DNA of 64,000 nucleotides from NCBI GenBank assembly GCA_905250075.1, contig CAJNOP010000183.1, positions 280,616-344,615 on the forward strand, given 5' to 3'. The notes under the pieces are model-generated. The model was not told the DNA's origin. It made no database searches and saw only the letters and a list, made by a program, of their open reading frames with translations. The translations under genes were made by a program, and so were the position numbers. Of the stretch, positions 1-14,100 are shown piece by piece. Within the stretch, counting starts at the first letter, position 1. Every line of letters begins with the position of its first letter. Origin of the DNA: Rotaria sp. Silwood1. Taxonomy: Eukaryota; Rotifera; Eurotatoria; Philodinida; Philodinidae.

Positions 1-3000
1 CATACTGTTATTATCAAAGGTACACAAGTTTATAACCCTGAAAAAGGTCGTTGGACAGAATTAAATGCACTCGATGTTATGCAAGTAAGTTGTTAGATAA
101 TATTAAATAAACTTTTTTTTTTTTCGTTATTATATTCTAGATGCTTGGCCGAGCTGGTCGTCCTCAATATGATAAAATTGGTAAAGGTATTTTAATAACT
201 AATTATAATGAATTACAATATTATTTATCATTAATGAATCAACAAGTAAGTAAAAAGAAAAAAATCTGTTTGAAATAAAAAAAAACAAAACAAATATGTA
301 ATTTATAATATTTTAGCTTCCAATTGAAAGTCAAATGATATCAAAATTAATCGATAATCTCAATGCTGAAATTGTTCTTGGAACTATTCAAAATATTCAT
401 GAAGCTGCTGAATGGCTTTGTTATACCTATTTATATATACGTATGAAAAAACACCCTCAATTGTATGGTGTATCAAATGAGACTCTGCTTACGGACAATA
501 TTCTTCTTCAACGACGTTTAGATTTAATTCATTCTGCAGCAGTACAATTAGATAAAAGTCATTTAATTTATTATGATCGTCAAACAGGTAATTTTCAAAT
601 GACTGATCATGGTCGAATAGCAAGTCATTATTATTGTAGTCATAAAACAATTGCCATGTATAATAAATTATTACAACCAACATTAAATGATATTGAATTA
701 TTTCATATATTTTCATTATCATCAGAATTTCGTCATATAACTGTACGAGAAGAAGAAAAATTAGAATTACAAAAATTAATTGAACATGTACCAATACCTA
801 TCAAAGAAAATATTGATGAATCAAGTACAAAAATAAATGTACTCTTACAAGCTTATATATCTCAATTAAAACTTGATGGTTTAGTATTAATGGCTGATAT
901 GATTTATATAATACAAAATGCTGGAAGATTAATTCGAGCAATATTTGAAATAGTTTTACATAAACAATGGGCAAGATGTGTAGATAAAATATTAAATTTA
1001 GCAAAAATGATTGATAAACGAATGTAAGATATTAAAAAAAAAAAGAAAAAAAGAATTTCTAATTGAAATTTTTTTTGGTTTTTCTAGGTGGCAAAGTATG
1101 TGTCCATTAAGACAATTTAAAAAAATTTCAAATACAATTAATCATACTATTGAAAAGAAAAATATTTCATGGGATAAATTCTATGATTTAGATGCAAATG
1201 AAATTGGTAAGCAAAGAAATATTTTATTTCATTTAATTATACATAAATAAAATATTTTAGGTGAATTTCTTCGTACACCTAAAATTGGACAAACAGTTTA
1301 TAAATATATACATTATATACCTAAATTAGAATTAACTGTACATATTTTACCAATAACTCGATCAATACTTAAAATTGAATTAACAATAATACCTGATTTT
1401 CAATGGAATGAAACAATTCATGGAACAAGTGAGGTATGTTCATATTTGATTAATAGAAAAAAAAAAATTTTATGAATATATTAATTTTTAGCCATTTTGG
1501 ATATTTGTTGAAGATGGTGATGCCGAAGTTTTACTTCATCATGAATATTTTCTTCTTAAAAAGTAAGTTGATTTTAAAAGATAAGATTTATTACTTATTG
1601 AAAAGAGTCTTTCATTATTAGATATCTACTGAGTTGAACATTTTTTCAATTCGAACATATTTGTGAACTTTGAAAATGCGAAAATTTCTTTTTTATTTGA
1701 TTATTCACAAAAAGTAATTAAACAAATTCATGTACGTTCTACAAATTTTCATCTTTTGAATCCACTTCTGAAATGTGTTTTAGTATTCGTCAACAGATAG
1801 GGAATTGAACTCTGTGATTAGTGTTTTAGCTAAACTTGTACCATCTGTATATCTATTAAATTTACTTTTCAAGCGATAGAACAATCACAAAACCAAACGG
1901 AGTAAAACTAATCTTTTTCAACATACATCACAATACTATATAACATTTATTGATGTTCTAGCAAATAATTCATAAATAATTAATGATTTATTTGTCATAA
2001 AAAAAAAAATTATAAACTTGGTTTTTTTCTTCGAATGATTATTTTCTCACAAATCTTCGAGGACCTTTGTTCTTTTGCTATTCATGTGTGAGATTGTTCT
2101 TTTTGATTAATTTTTGCGATGATAAATCTAAGTTTCATCTCCTGTGACTAGATGACACAGTCTGCAGGCAGCATTTTCAAATTTCTGTAAATTTTTTATA
2201 TAAATATGAACACCTCATTATCATTGCTCTAGAGTGTGCTTAGAAGGTATGTATCTTGACGATATTTTCCGTAAGGCAAAGTATTATTTGAGAATAGTAT
2301 CTATACTACCATATGATATCTCTAAGAAGGTAACTATATAATCAATACTAATACATGAATCATCATTCATCAGATCTTTAATAGCATTAACATTTTGTTG
2401 AGTAAAGACGATTGTTGAATGACCAATTCGAGGATAATCTTTCAATGGCTCTCATCCGTTTGGCAATCGATAAACCCAGTCAGCAACTGTACGAAATGAA
2501 AGATAACCTTATCCATAAGTAGTAATTAACTCAAAATGAATTTGTGTTGCAATAAGACTTAATAATAAATGAGTTTTTATATATGAGCATAAATACAGTT
2601 TTTTCCATTTGAAAATAGAGCTGAAGAAACAAAATTCTTTGAGCATTTCTTATAATACACAACAAATGTCTCTGTTAGAATAGACCAACATCAGAAATCA
2701 AAACAATTAGAATGATGATGTCAGAAGAATGAAGCTATAGTTGGCTTCTACTTTCAGAGTAGCATCGGTTATGTTGATTCAAGTCCACAAAAAAGAAACT
2801 CGAGACAAAGATCCAAATGAGTTCGGAATCGAGATATGCACGACCAAGTTTTTTTAGTTTCGATCTCGTTAGGTTTAATTTTTTTGGTCCTGATCTAGAG
2901 AAACCTATTTCAGAATTCATTTGTAATACATCTAAAGAGTGCTTTCATACTTATTTTTTTCTTCATTTAGTCTATGACTAATACTTTTGTAGGTGATCTT

Positions 3001-6000
3001 TCTTGAATTACGATCTGATTGAGATAGTTCGCTAAAAAAGCATAGAATATATAACTGTATTTCATTATTTCCTTCTAGTCTCGGTACCGGTTTCAGTAAC
3101 TTTTCTTGCCTGTAGTTCCGACCTTATGATCGAGACTAAAATTGATCTCGTACATTTCTAGTTCAGAACCTACGTGACAGATTCTACCTCCACTAATCCG
3201 ATCTTTCTCTTCTAATGATTGATACAAAAGTTTGATTTATATTGTCTCTATGGAAATCAAAAGTTAGATTCGGTTGTTCCTTAACATTATTTCATTCGCT
3301 TGAAGTTATACATAAAACTAAAATCTTTCGACTTTTAATTCATCACTTAAACTTATCTTTGATTAGAGTTTATATAAGATCTTTTTTGTTTTTTATTTTA
3401 GAAAATATTGTGAAGATGAACATTATGTTAAATTCTTTGTTCCAATCTATGAAACATTACCACCACAATATTTCATTCGTGTTGTATCCGATCGATGGTT
3501 ATCATCAGAAACTCAAATAGCTGTATCATTTCGTCATTTAATTTTACCAGAAACACAACCAGCACCAACTGAATTACTCGATTTACAACCGTTACCTGTT
3601 AATGCATTAAGTAATTCAAAATATGAAGAATTATACAATTTTAAAGTTTTTAATTGTATTCAAACACAAGGTAAAAATTAATCGTTTGGTTTTTTTTATT
3701 TGAATTTATTTTTCATCCATTTTGTTTTTTAGTTTTTAATACATTATATCATACTGATGAAAATGTATTTTTGGGCGCATCAAATGGTTCTGACAAAACA
3801 ATATGTGCTGAATTTGCTATGTTAAGATTATTTTCTAATGAAAAATTAAAAGAAATAACTGAACCTAAATGTGTTTATATAACACCAAAAGAAGAATTAG
3901 CTAAAATTATACGACAAGATTGGGATACACGTTTTGGAATAATCGATCGAAATGTTGTGATGCTTTCTGGTGAAATATCAACCGATCTTAAATTAATTTC
4001 CAAAGTATGTTAAACATATAAAAAAAAATAATAATAATTTGGAATTTGTTCACTTTTTTTTAAAATTTAGGGTCATATTATTATTTCAACACCAGAAATA
4101 TGGGATAATTTATCACGTCGATGGAAACAACGAAAACATGTTCAAAATATTCATTTATTTATTGTCGATGATCTGCATACCATCAGTTCAGACGATGGAG
4201 TAAGTTTGATTAGTTAAACAAGAACATTTTGCAATGATTAACAATATAGGAGAACTGAGAAAAAGACTAGTAGTATAATCAAGAGAACCATTGGAAAGAG
4301 TTGGGACTTGCTTTCCCCATCAATTGAAGCCAAGCTAACTAAAGTCTGTCACAAGCGCTTCCCTCACTGACAAAACGCTGGTTACACTACTAAAANNNNN
4401 NNNNNTGACTAAAATAATGTAGTCTTTGCAAGAGAACATATAGAGTTTTAGAAATTTTATGAAAGATGAATCATCCTAAAATAATGAAAGTTACTCTGAT
4501 AATATTGTTTCTTCAGTATATGCCGATTTTTATTAGTCCTGTACTCCGTTACTTGGTCGTATGATCCAATATCATTTGTAGATGAAATTTCATGAAAGGA
4601 AGGAAAGTACTGGTTTTCACTTCTATACTATCAAAAACGACATCAATTTAGAAAAAGAAATGTATTTAGAAATTTCGAGATTCCATTAACACATTCAAGG
4701 TGATGAGGTCCATCGGTAGGCTCCACTACAGAGCGACCCAAAAGTTCCTCTAGCGCAGAAATTTTTGAATATCTCGACCATACTTTGACTAAAAGGGCTG
4801 GTTCTTTTACCACTGACAAAGGAATGTTCATAAATCATATTCATAAAAGAAACATTGACCAAAGCTGTTTTGAAGTATTAGAACTAGCATGAATAAAGAA
4901 ATGGAACCTTTCACGAATTATGAAAAAACAATATTCATATCGCCGCGAATGTGTTAATTGCAGGGCCGAGTCCATCTATAAGATCACACCCGAAATCAAA
5001 CTGATTCGGTATGTTTGCACTCAAACCCATGCTTCGGGCAAGCTCTTAAGTACCTGAGCAGATTGCAGAACACTTTTTTAGATAGTATTCTCTAATCTGT
5101 ATTTAGTAATCATAAGAAATTACTATTTTATTTTATTTTATTAGAGTAACGAATGTATAACATGAAAAGATAGCTATTCTTGAGTCAAGTCGGAAGCATA
5201 TTTCAAATTTATGATATCCTAGTGTGAATAATTATCATTGAAATTATGTTATTTCTAGGCTGTTCTTGAAATAATTTGTTCACGTATGCGTTATATAAGT
5301 TCTCAACTAGAAAAAAAAATTCGTATAATTGCAATGTCAACATCAATACTTAATGCTAAAGATATTGCACAATGGCTTGGTTGTTCTACAAATGCAACCT
5401 TTAATTTTCGACCAAATATTCGACCTATACAACTTGATTTACATATTCAAGTAAGTAAATTGAAGCGAAAATAATTCTGTTTTCTTATGATAATTTATAT
5501 TTTCTTTTACAAAAAAAAACAGGGTTTTAATATAACACATAATGCATCACGTTTAATTGCAATGATAAAACCAATCTATCAAGCAATTGATCGTTATTCA
5601 TCAACATATCCAATAATCATTTTTGTGCCATCAAAAAATTTAACACAATCAACAGCTAGAGATATCTTAACATTAGCTATTGCTGAACAAAAACAAAATC
5701 GATTTTTACACACTTCAATAACTAATATTCAATTATATATAGAACAAATTGAAGATCAAATATTAAAACAAACTATTTTATATGGTGTTGCTTTCTTACA
5801 TGAAGATTTAAATAGTAAAGATTGTTCTTTAGTTCAACAATTATTTACTTCTGGTGCTATACAAATTTGTATTGTATCACATAGAATGTTGTATACATTA
5901 AATATTTATTCATATTTAGTGATTATTATGGATACACAATATTATCATGGTAAACAACATATATATGATGATTATTCAATAAATGATATTTTGCAAATGA

Positions 6001-7921
6001 TAAATCGATCGAATATATCATTAAAAGAAAATAAAACAAAAGTTATATTAATGTGTTTATCAACTAAAAAAGATTTTTATAAAAAATTTCTTTATGAATC
6101 AATACCTATTGAATCTCATCTTGATCATTATTTACATGATTGTTTTAATGCTGAAATAGTTACAAAAACTATTGAAAATAAACAAGATGCTATTGATTAT
6201 TTAACATGGACATTATTTTATAGACGTATGACATTAAATCCAAATTATTATAATTTACAAAATGTTTCACATCAACATTTATCTGATCATTTATCAGAAT
6301 TAGTGGAACATACATTACTTAATCTTAAACAATCAAAGGTAAATAGAAAAAAAAAGATATGAATAATATATATATATATATGAGCAATTTCATGCAATAT
6401 GAAATATATTCAGCTTTTATTTGACTTGGATTCTTTACAGAGATTATTTTTCTAAATAAGTTCATTTAGTATAGATAGATGTAAAAATATTGGCTGTTAC
6501 GAGCCGCATCCATGAAGTTTTCAGCGAGATCAGGCTCCAAAAAAAAGCCAGCTTTATAGAGATCTTATAGAAAAAAGTGTGTCGTTTGAAATTGATTTCG
6601 AACTTCTCATACGGTTATAATGACATTTTCTCGCACTTCGTTACGTTGCTGATGAATGATTTGTGCTCATATAATGTTTCTTATTTTTTTTTTGCTAGTG
6701 TATTGCAATTGAAAATGAAGTAGATGTGTCCCCACTGAATCTTGGAATGATTGCAGCCTATTATTATATTAGTTATCGAACAATTGGTAAGTAATTTTGA
6801 AAAAAATAAAAATTCTAAATAAGACATTATCCGATTTTTTTTTAGAATTATTTAGCAAATCATTAACATCAAAAATCAAGTTTCATACGTTGCTTGACAT
6901 TATATCCAATGCTGCTGAATATGAAGATATTCTAATTCGTCATAACGAAGAGAATATTTTACAAGAGGTTTGTTATTATTTCAAAAAACTTTATTTTATT
7001 TTATTCTTTTATTTTCTTAGCTTTCGACATATTTACCAAATAAATTAACTAATGTTAAATTTAATGATCCACATATTAAAACGAATCTATTACTTCAAGC
7101 ACATTTGTCACGTATACAATTGTCATCTGAACTTCAAAAAGATACCAATGAAATTTTAATCAAAGTAAAACAAAAGAAAACTTGATTTTTTTTGTTTCTA
7201 TTTTATTTTCTTTTTCATAGACTATTCGTTTGATTCAAGCATGTGTTGATATTTTAAGTTCTAATGGTTGGTCATCATCAGCATTAATAGCTATGAATTT
7301 AATACAAATGATAACACAAGCTATGTGGTATAAAGATTCTTATTTAAAACAAATACCACATTTTACAAATGAAATTATTCAACGATGTATTGATAAGGTT
7401 TGTTTTAATTATGTCTTTTTTATTTTAAAGAAATTTTTTTCTTTATTTTATAGAAAATCGAAAATATTTATGATTTAATTGAAATGCAAGATAATCAACG
7501 CATAGAATTACTTCAATTAAATACATTGCAATTATCTGATGTTGCTCATTTTTGTAATCATTATCCAAATATTGAAGTATCATATGAAATTCCCAATCAA
7601 AATAATATTATAACTGGTAGTTCAATTAATGTAAATGTAACATTAGAACGTCTTAATGAACTGTCTGGATCAATTATGGCACCATTATTTCCACAAAAAC
7701 GTCAAGAAGGATGGTGGTTACTTATTGAAGATTCAAAAACAAATACATTACTATCGATAAAACGTTTAACAATACAAGAGAAAACTGATATTGTTTTAGA
7801 TTTTATTGCACCAGCAATCGGCATATATGATTATATACTTTATTTGATATCTGATTGTTATATGGGTTGTGATCATGAATATAAATTTTCAATTACTGTT
7901 CGAAACAATATTGATATATAA
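1..7921 (+). CDS. SNRNP200: U5 snRNP 200 kDa helicase (Brr2), 3' part of gene
   Basis: This is the spliceosomal Ski2-like helicase that unwinds U4/U6 snRNA; it is cut by the left window edge. Coding exons are 1-84, 141-245, 317-1023, 1088-1206, 1261-1433, 1492-1562, 3402-3670, 3733-4004, 4071-4199, 5259-5450, 5523-6338, 6699-6786, 6846-6967, 7021-7164, 7221-7397 and 7454-7921 (1311 codons plus stop, in frame throughout). The first exons carry the end of cassette 1 ([12 protein letters not shown]), its winged helix and Sec63 domain ([20 protein letters not shown]). From 3733 comes cassette 2 and its Sec63 unit, ending in [13 protein letters not shown] and [11 protein letters not shown], as in human SNRNP200. 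Cassette 2 has lost key motifs: Walker A reads GASNGSDKT (3774-3800), the DEVH box reads DDLH (4167-4178), and motif VI reads NRSNIS where the human protein has GHANRP. The family's second cassette is known to be a poor enzyme, but this copy is more degenerate. It could be a diverging paralogue. Confidence 0.95.
2000..2650 (-). mobile_element. Decayed mariner transposase relic in a Brr2 intron
   Basis: The 1.84-kb intron 1563-3401 is unusually long for this gene. Read on the minus strand in shifting frames it gives mariner-type transposase signatures in the right order. First comes a helix-turn-helix segment ([12 protein letters not shown], then [11 protein letters not shown]), then a second HTH segment ([20 protein letters not shown], then [10 protein letters not shown]), then the first catalytic block (HLVTGDET followed by IYHRKN). 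Stops and frameshifts are frequent, and the later catalytic blocks were not found. It is therefore an old fragment, not a gene. Its ends and terminal repeats could not be defined, so the coordinates are approximate. Confidence 0.72.
4396..4405. other. Assembly gap (10 N) in Brr2 intron
   Basis: Ten N lie in the intron 4200-5258. Both sides carry the short word ACTAAAA, so this may be a join of overlapping contig ends rather than missing sequence. No coding exon is affected: the exons at 4071-4199 and 5259-5450 join in frame. The rest of this 1.06-kb intron shows nothing recognisable. Confidence 0.8.
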
Positions 7922-7963
7922 CCGTGATATTATTTTATTGTAAATCTTTTATACAAGAAAAAT

Positions 7964-7975
7964 AATAAAAATAAA
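7964..7975 (+). terminator. Poly(A) signals after Brr2
   Basis: Two overlapping AATAAA hexamers lie about 45 bases after the Brr2 stop codon. They leave roughly 170 bases before the tankyrase start, so the two genes are packed tightly head to tail. Confidence 0.6.
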
Positions 7976-8143
7976 TGCATTTTTTTAATTCTTGTTGATT
8001 TTAATTGTTTTTCTTTTTTAAATATTTTTCGTTTATTTTAGAATTTTGCTTTTCTCGTTTGAGTTGTAAAAACAAAAAGAAAGAAAACATCAAAAAAATT
8101 TTCTAACCAATGTAATTAATGATGATGATGATGATTATTAGGA

Positions 8144-11100
8144 ATGGATGATACATTAAAAGAATTATTTGAAGCTTGTCGGAATGGAGATTTAGTTAAA
8201 GTTAAAAAAATAATTACACCAGAGAATATTAATGCACAAGATATACTTGGAAGAAAATCAACACCTCTTCATTTTAGTTCTGGTAAGAATGAAAAATACA
8301 TAAGATACATTATTCATGACATATATGAGTTAAACTAGTGCAAAAAAAAAATATGAAGAAAAAGTGTAAATGTAATATTTCGAATAGTTACATTTAAGGC
8401 TACTCATTCCATTCAAAAAGCTTTCATATAACTGTATAAAGATATATTTTTCCAATGAAAGTACACAAACAGAAAACATTTCATGACTCTCAACTTGACT
8501 ATTCAAGAGATTTCCAGAGGTCAAAAGGAAAAATAAAGTTTTTAGTCGTACAAATTTGTTTTCAATACATTTCAAGCTATTATGCTCTCGGAATACTCTC
8601 ATTCAAAAGACAAATCTTTACTGATTTTGTTTTATTGCATTTTTGAAGTCTCTTAAAACTCTAAAAAATCCAAGACTATGTTATCATTGCTTTAACAATG
8701 AGGATTAAATATAAAATTACATGTTTATTCATGAAACTTTCTGACATCAACATCAAATATTATTGTATTTCGTACCACTTAAAAATTCATCTGAAGTCTA
8801 GTCGAGTTGTCTTCTAGTTGAGTGTTCGCTCATGATGTGAGGTAATCACTACAGTTGTACTTGTAATTTTTCTATGGGTTTAACTGTTAGCTCTTTCGCT
8901 AGAGAGCTGTACGAACTTATCATGAATTCTGAAGAAACCTGTTAAGATTGGATATTTGTTTTATGACTTTAGAAAGCAAACAATTTAGAGATCACGCCTA
9001 TATATTAATCTTAAAAACTGTCTTTGTTGAAAAGATTCGATTTTTTTTAGAGGGGCATCATTAGTAAAATGAAATATAGAAAGTTTTTATCGAAGTCATG
9101 TAAAATTCTTATTGAATATAGTTAAAATTACGAAACGTCAAGTCCACGTTTTTGTGAATTCGGACCAAGACTTGATGGAGACTAGGTTGAGAAGGATTGG
9201 CTGCTTGATGATTACAATTATATATAATATAAACATTTATTTGTATTTCTTTTTGTTCCTTCAATCGTATGATATTGTAGGATTTGGTCGTAAAGAAATA
9301 GTCGAATATCTTTTAAATCAAAATGCTAATGTTCATATGAAAGATGATGGAGGTTTAATTCCATTACATAATGCAGCAAGTTTTGGTCATGCTGAAGTTG
9401 TTCAATTACTCCTTAATTATCATTCCGATGTAAATGCATTAGATAATTGGAATTATAGTCCACTTGCAGAAGCCGCTAGTAAAGGAAAAGTTGATGTGTG
9501 TCTTAGTAAGTACTAGTTTTTATCTTCATACATTGATATATGAAATTGATAAATTTATGAAACATAGTTCTTTTACAACATGGTGCAGATCCAAATATAA
9601 AAAATAGTGATGGAAAAAGTGCACTTGATCTTGCTGATTCATCAACTCGACCAGTATTAACTGGTAAAATAACATTTTTAATTTATTCAATCATGGTAAA
9701 TTATGTTCGTCATTGTTTTAATAATAGGTGAATATCGAAAAGATGAATTACTTGAAGCAGCTCGATCAGGTAATGAAGAAAAACTTTTAAGTTTATTAAC
9801 ATTGGCTAATGTTAATTGTCATGCAAGTGATGGAAGAAAGGTATATCAAAATTTTTCATTTAAATATAGACTAAAAAGTATAAATTATTTCAATTATCTT
9901 TTCTAGTCAACTCCATTACATCTAGCTGGTATATGAAAACAATCAAAAAAAAATAATTTAATCTATGATGTTTTTCTATTTATAGCTGGTTACAATCGAT
10001 TAACAATCTGTAAAATATTACTTGAACATGGCGCTGATGTTCTCTGCAAAGATAAAGGTGGACTAGTAAGTTATCAAATATTTTTCAAATAGCGTGATAA
10101 TAATTTGTTTGTAAAGTCTAGATAGTTTATATGTCCGAAAGCGAAATCAGTGATCAGAAATGTACTTGATCGATTTATTGTATATTCAGCTTTCAAAATT
10201 TTTAGATAAATTAGATGTGAATGTTAGCAGGACGAAGTGAGTTGTCTTGGGATATAAAAATGTTGAAATTACAAAACTACAGGTTCCATAGGAAATAGTT
10301 TTATTTAAAACTTGATTTTTTTTTTCTAAAATGCCGAATAAAGTTTTTCTCATAATGTCTAATACACTATTTTACTTACTTTTCTAGTCAAACATGTTCT
10401 TGAAACTTTGTTAGTCTTCCGTTAATATTTTGAACGAGATAATTTCACATATGTGACTTCCTTCTTTCTAACAAGAAACCTATTGACGCTCGATGACCAG
10501 TTGTTGTTACCTTATATCGATAATAAAATTAATGCAGAACTTTTGCTCTTTCAATTATGTGATAAAATTAAAATGCATTTATTTAGGTTCCATTACATAA
10601 TGCTGCTTCATATGGACGTAAGTGTTATTCAATCTATCTTATTTTCATTCATTATTTGCCTTTTTAGATTACGAAGTTGCTGAGCTTTTGATTAAAGTAA
10701 GACTTGTTTTCTTTTTTGTTTCAAATCTAAATATAATTATAAATTTGATAGCATGGTGCTCAAGTAAATGCTTGTGATTTATGGCAATATACACCTATCC
10801 ATGAAGCTGCTTCAAAGTCACGTATTGATGTTTGCACTCTTTTATTAAGTCATAGTGCTGATCCAACGTTATCAAATTGTCATAGTAAAACAGCACTTGA
10901 TATTGCTGCTAGTCGAGAGTTACGAGATAGAATATTATGTACGTTGAAAATTAATATAAACTTTTCTTTTTCGATAATGATTAATCTTATAGATGAATAT
11001 AATGGATATTCATTTCTTGATGCAATACATAATGGAGATACGAGTCGTGTTAAAAAACTTTTAACTAATGAAACAATCAATTTTCGACATTTTAAAACAG

Positions 11101-14100
11101 GAGATTCACCATTAGTAAGTTTTATAATTAATAACAATAAAAAATACATCTATTGGTCTGTAGCATGTTGCTTGTACATCATCATCATCAAAACATCGCC
11201 GTCAAATTTTTGAAATGTTAATTAGACGTGGTGCTCTTGTTAATGCTTTAAATACAGCGTAAGGAATTTTAGAATACATTAGTGAATAAAAGTCTCTCGT
11301 TCCTTGTATCGCGACTACTATATATGCTAGAAGTCTGAACATTTGTGTGTACATACTGTACTAAGAATCTAGTGCTCGCTCAAGCATGAAGTTGCCTCGA
11401 TTGCTTAAATACAACAAGAACTATGATGAAAGATGCCTATTTGTGCTTCATGGTTTTGCCTAAAAAAGATTGCCAACTAAATTTTTCGTTTCCTGTTATC
11501 AAGTACATGCATGGTTATTTCTTGATATTTTAGCATGCAGGTAGAAGACAGTCTTACGTTCTTTTTTATAATCAAACTATCAGATAACTTAATCAAGGAT
11601 GGTTGTCTTTGTATATTTATCTACAGACAAAGCTTAGTCATAGGAAACTGACTACAATTCTAGAAAGGGTGCGTTAACTTTGATATAATTAATACGATAG
11701 ATAACCAGAACAAATTACTAAAGAGTGAAGAATGAACCGGCGCAAACAGTTCTTCTTTTCAGAGTTATAAAGTTACAAGAATAAATAGGTGTGATCTATT
11801 ACCACTCATCATTTAAGCAATCAAAATTTTCAGAGTTCCAGTAAGTACAGTAGCCGAGATACAAGAAGTGAAAGACTATTATTCATTACTGTGGTTTTTG
11901 TTGATTATATTTTTCATTTTTATATTAGACAAATGGCTCCTATTCATATATGTGCTGGAGCTGATCATGATGATCTTTTAGAAATTTTATTCAAACATAA
12001 TGCTGATGTAAAGATACAAATCTTGTTTGTTGATTTTTTTAAAATAAATATTTGAAAATTTATAGATTAATTTACTTGATGGTCAAGGACAAACTGCATT
12101 ACATCATGCAGTTAAAAATGGACATTTGAATGCTTGTCGATTTTTAATTACTCATAAAATTGATACTTCAATTGTATCATCTTATGGACAAACAGCACTA
12201 GATATGGCTTCGACATCAAATATTCAACAACTATTAATGAGTAAGTAATTAGAAAAAGAAATTTTATTGTAATAAAATTGAATTTCGTAATTAGCCTATG
12301 AAAATGAAAAAGTTATACTAACACCAAACATAACCGATCTTCAATTACAATTACTTGAAGCGTCAAAATCGGGTGATCTTGATGTTGTTAAGGTGTACTA
12401 TTTAATCTCATATAAATTCTTTTTTATTTATTCGAATTTTTGTTGTTTTTTGTTAAGCGTGTACTCACTTTCAATCCATCATTAGTTAATTGTCGCGATG
12501 TTCAAGGTAGAAATAGTACTCCACTTCATTTTGCTGCTGGATATAATCGTTTACAAGTTGTTGAATATTTATTAGCAATGGGTGCTGATGTAACAGCAAG
12601 AGATAAAGGTAATGAAATCAAAACCAGTTTTTGTATTTTGTATAATAATCATTTCATCGTTTTTTTATTATATTGGTAGGTGGTCTTGTTCCTTTACATA
12701 ATAGGTATAATAGAAGAAAAGTAATCCTATGTATTTATATCTCTCTCTTTTTCTTCTAGTTGTAGTTATGGTCATCTTGAAGTTACAGCACTTTTACTCA
12801 ATAATGGTGCATCATCTCAAGTAACTGATTTATGGAAAGTAACACCATTACATGAAAGCGCAGCTAAAGGAAAATTTGAAATATGTAAATTACTTATTAA
12901 ATATGGTGCTGATATAAATAAAAAGAATCGTGATGGTGCTACACCACTCGATTTAGTTAAAGATCGTGATAGTGATGTAGCAGATTTACTTCGTGGTGAT
13001 AGTGCTATTTTAGAATTAGCTAAAAAAGGAAATTTAGAACGATTAAGAAAATTATTAACTCCAGAAAATGTTAATTGTCGTGATCCATTAGGAAGAAATA
13101 GTACACCATTACATCTAGCTGGTAAATAAATATAACTATTTTGTCTTTTCTTTAAAGTTTTGAAGTTTTTTTCCTAGCTGGATATAATCATTATGAAATA
13201 GCGCAATTTTTATTGGAAAACGGTGGTAATCCCAATGCTGTGGATAAAGGTGGATTAATAGGTAATTTATACTTAATGTCTAGAATTAAGCTCACCCTCT
13301 AGAGCAGTCGATCGGGTCCTACATTTTCGGACCCACTTAAACCGCACCGTAATACTCTCAATGAAATTTTCTAATCGAAATCGGATAATTGGCCTGAACG
13401 TACGAGAAACTGTTTTCCTGTTTTCTGTATTCGATGATTAGTGTACAACTGGTCCAAAATAAACAATGATGTTTTCGAGAGATATTTCGTAACACAAAAG
13501 TCAAACGTATTGTGGTGAAAAAAAAGTTTCACAACAATGTATTATTTATTGTTTTCTATAATGTTGAGAAATTAGTTCAAATCAAGATAGTGATTTTAAT
13601 AGTCAATGGAGTTTTCTATCTAATACATTCGTTAACAAGATTTTATGGACGAACTATTATAGTGAGGTTTCTAAAAAGTCAGGGACGATAGTTCTCAAGT
13701 CTTAGAAACTATTTTTTAATAATTCTATTTTAATGAGAGTAAAATTGTGAACCAAATAAGAAGCCGTTGCATTTTCTATGACCTCTTGCTCAACAGGTTA
13801 AAACTGTCACAAAAACCGAAAGAACCGTTGTTGATGACTTTTCCATAAAGTTTGGTTCTTTTTATGCCTTTGGATTTTTAAAGGAAGACTATAAAAAAAG
13901 AACGACGCTCACTGTTGTTCAGAATATTGTGCTTTTTAAATTGGCATTGTTAGAAAAATGGTCTTCTAGGACATGAAAACTAATGTGTCTAATTTTTTTG
14001 AAATTCTGCTGCCATAGTTCATATATGAAATCTTGATACAGAAAACTTTAGATAAAAAATTTCATTCTCTATTACAATCACGATCTGGATTTGAACTAGG

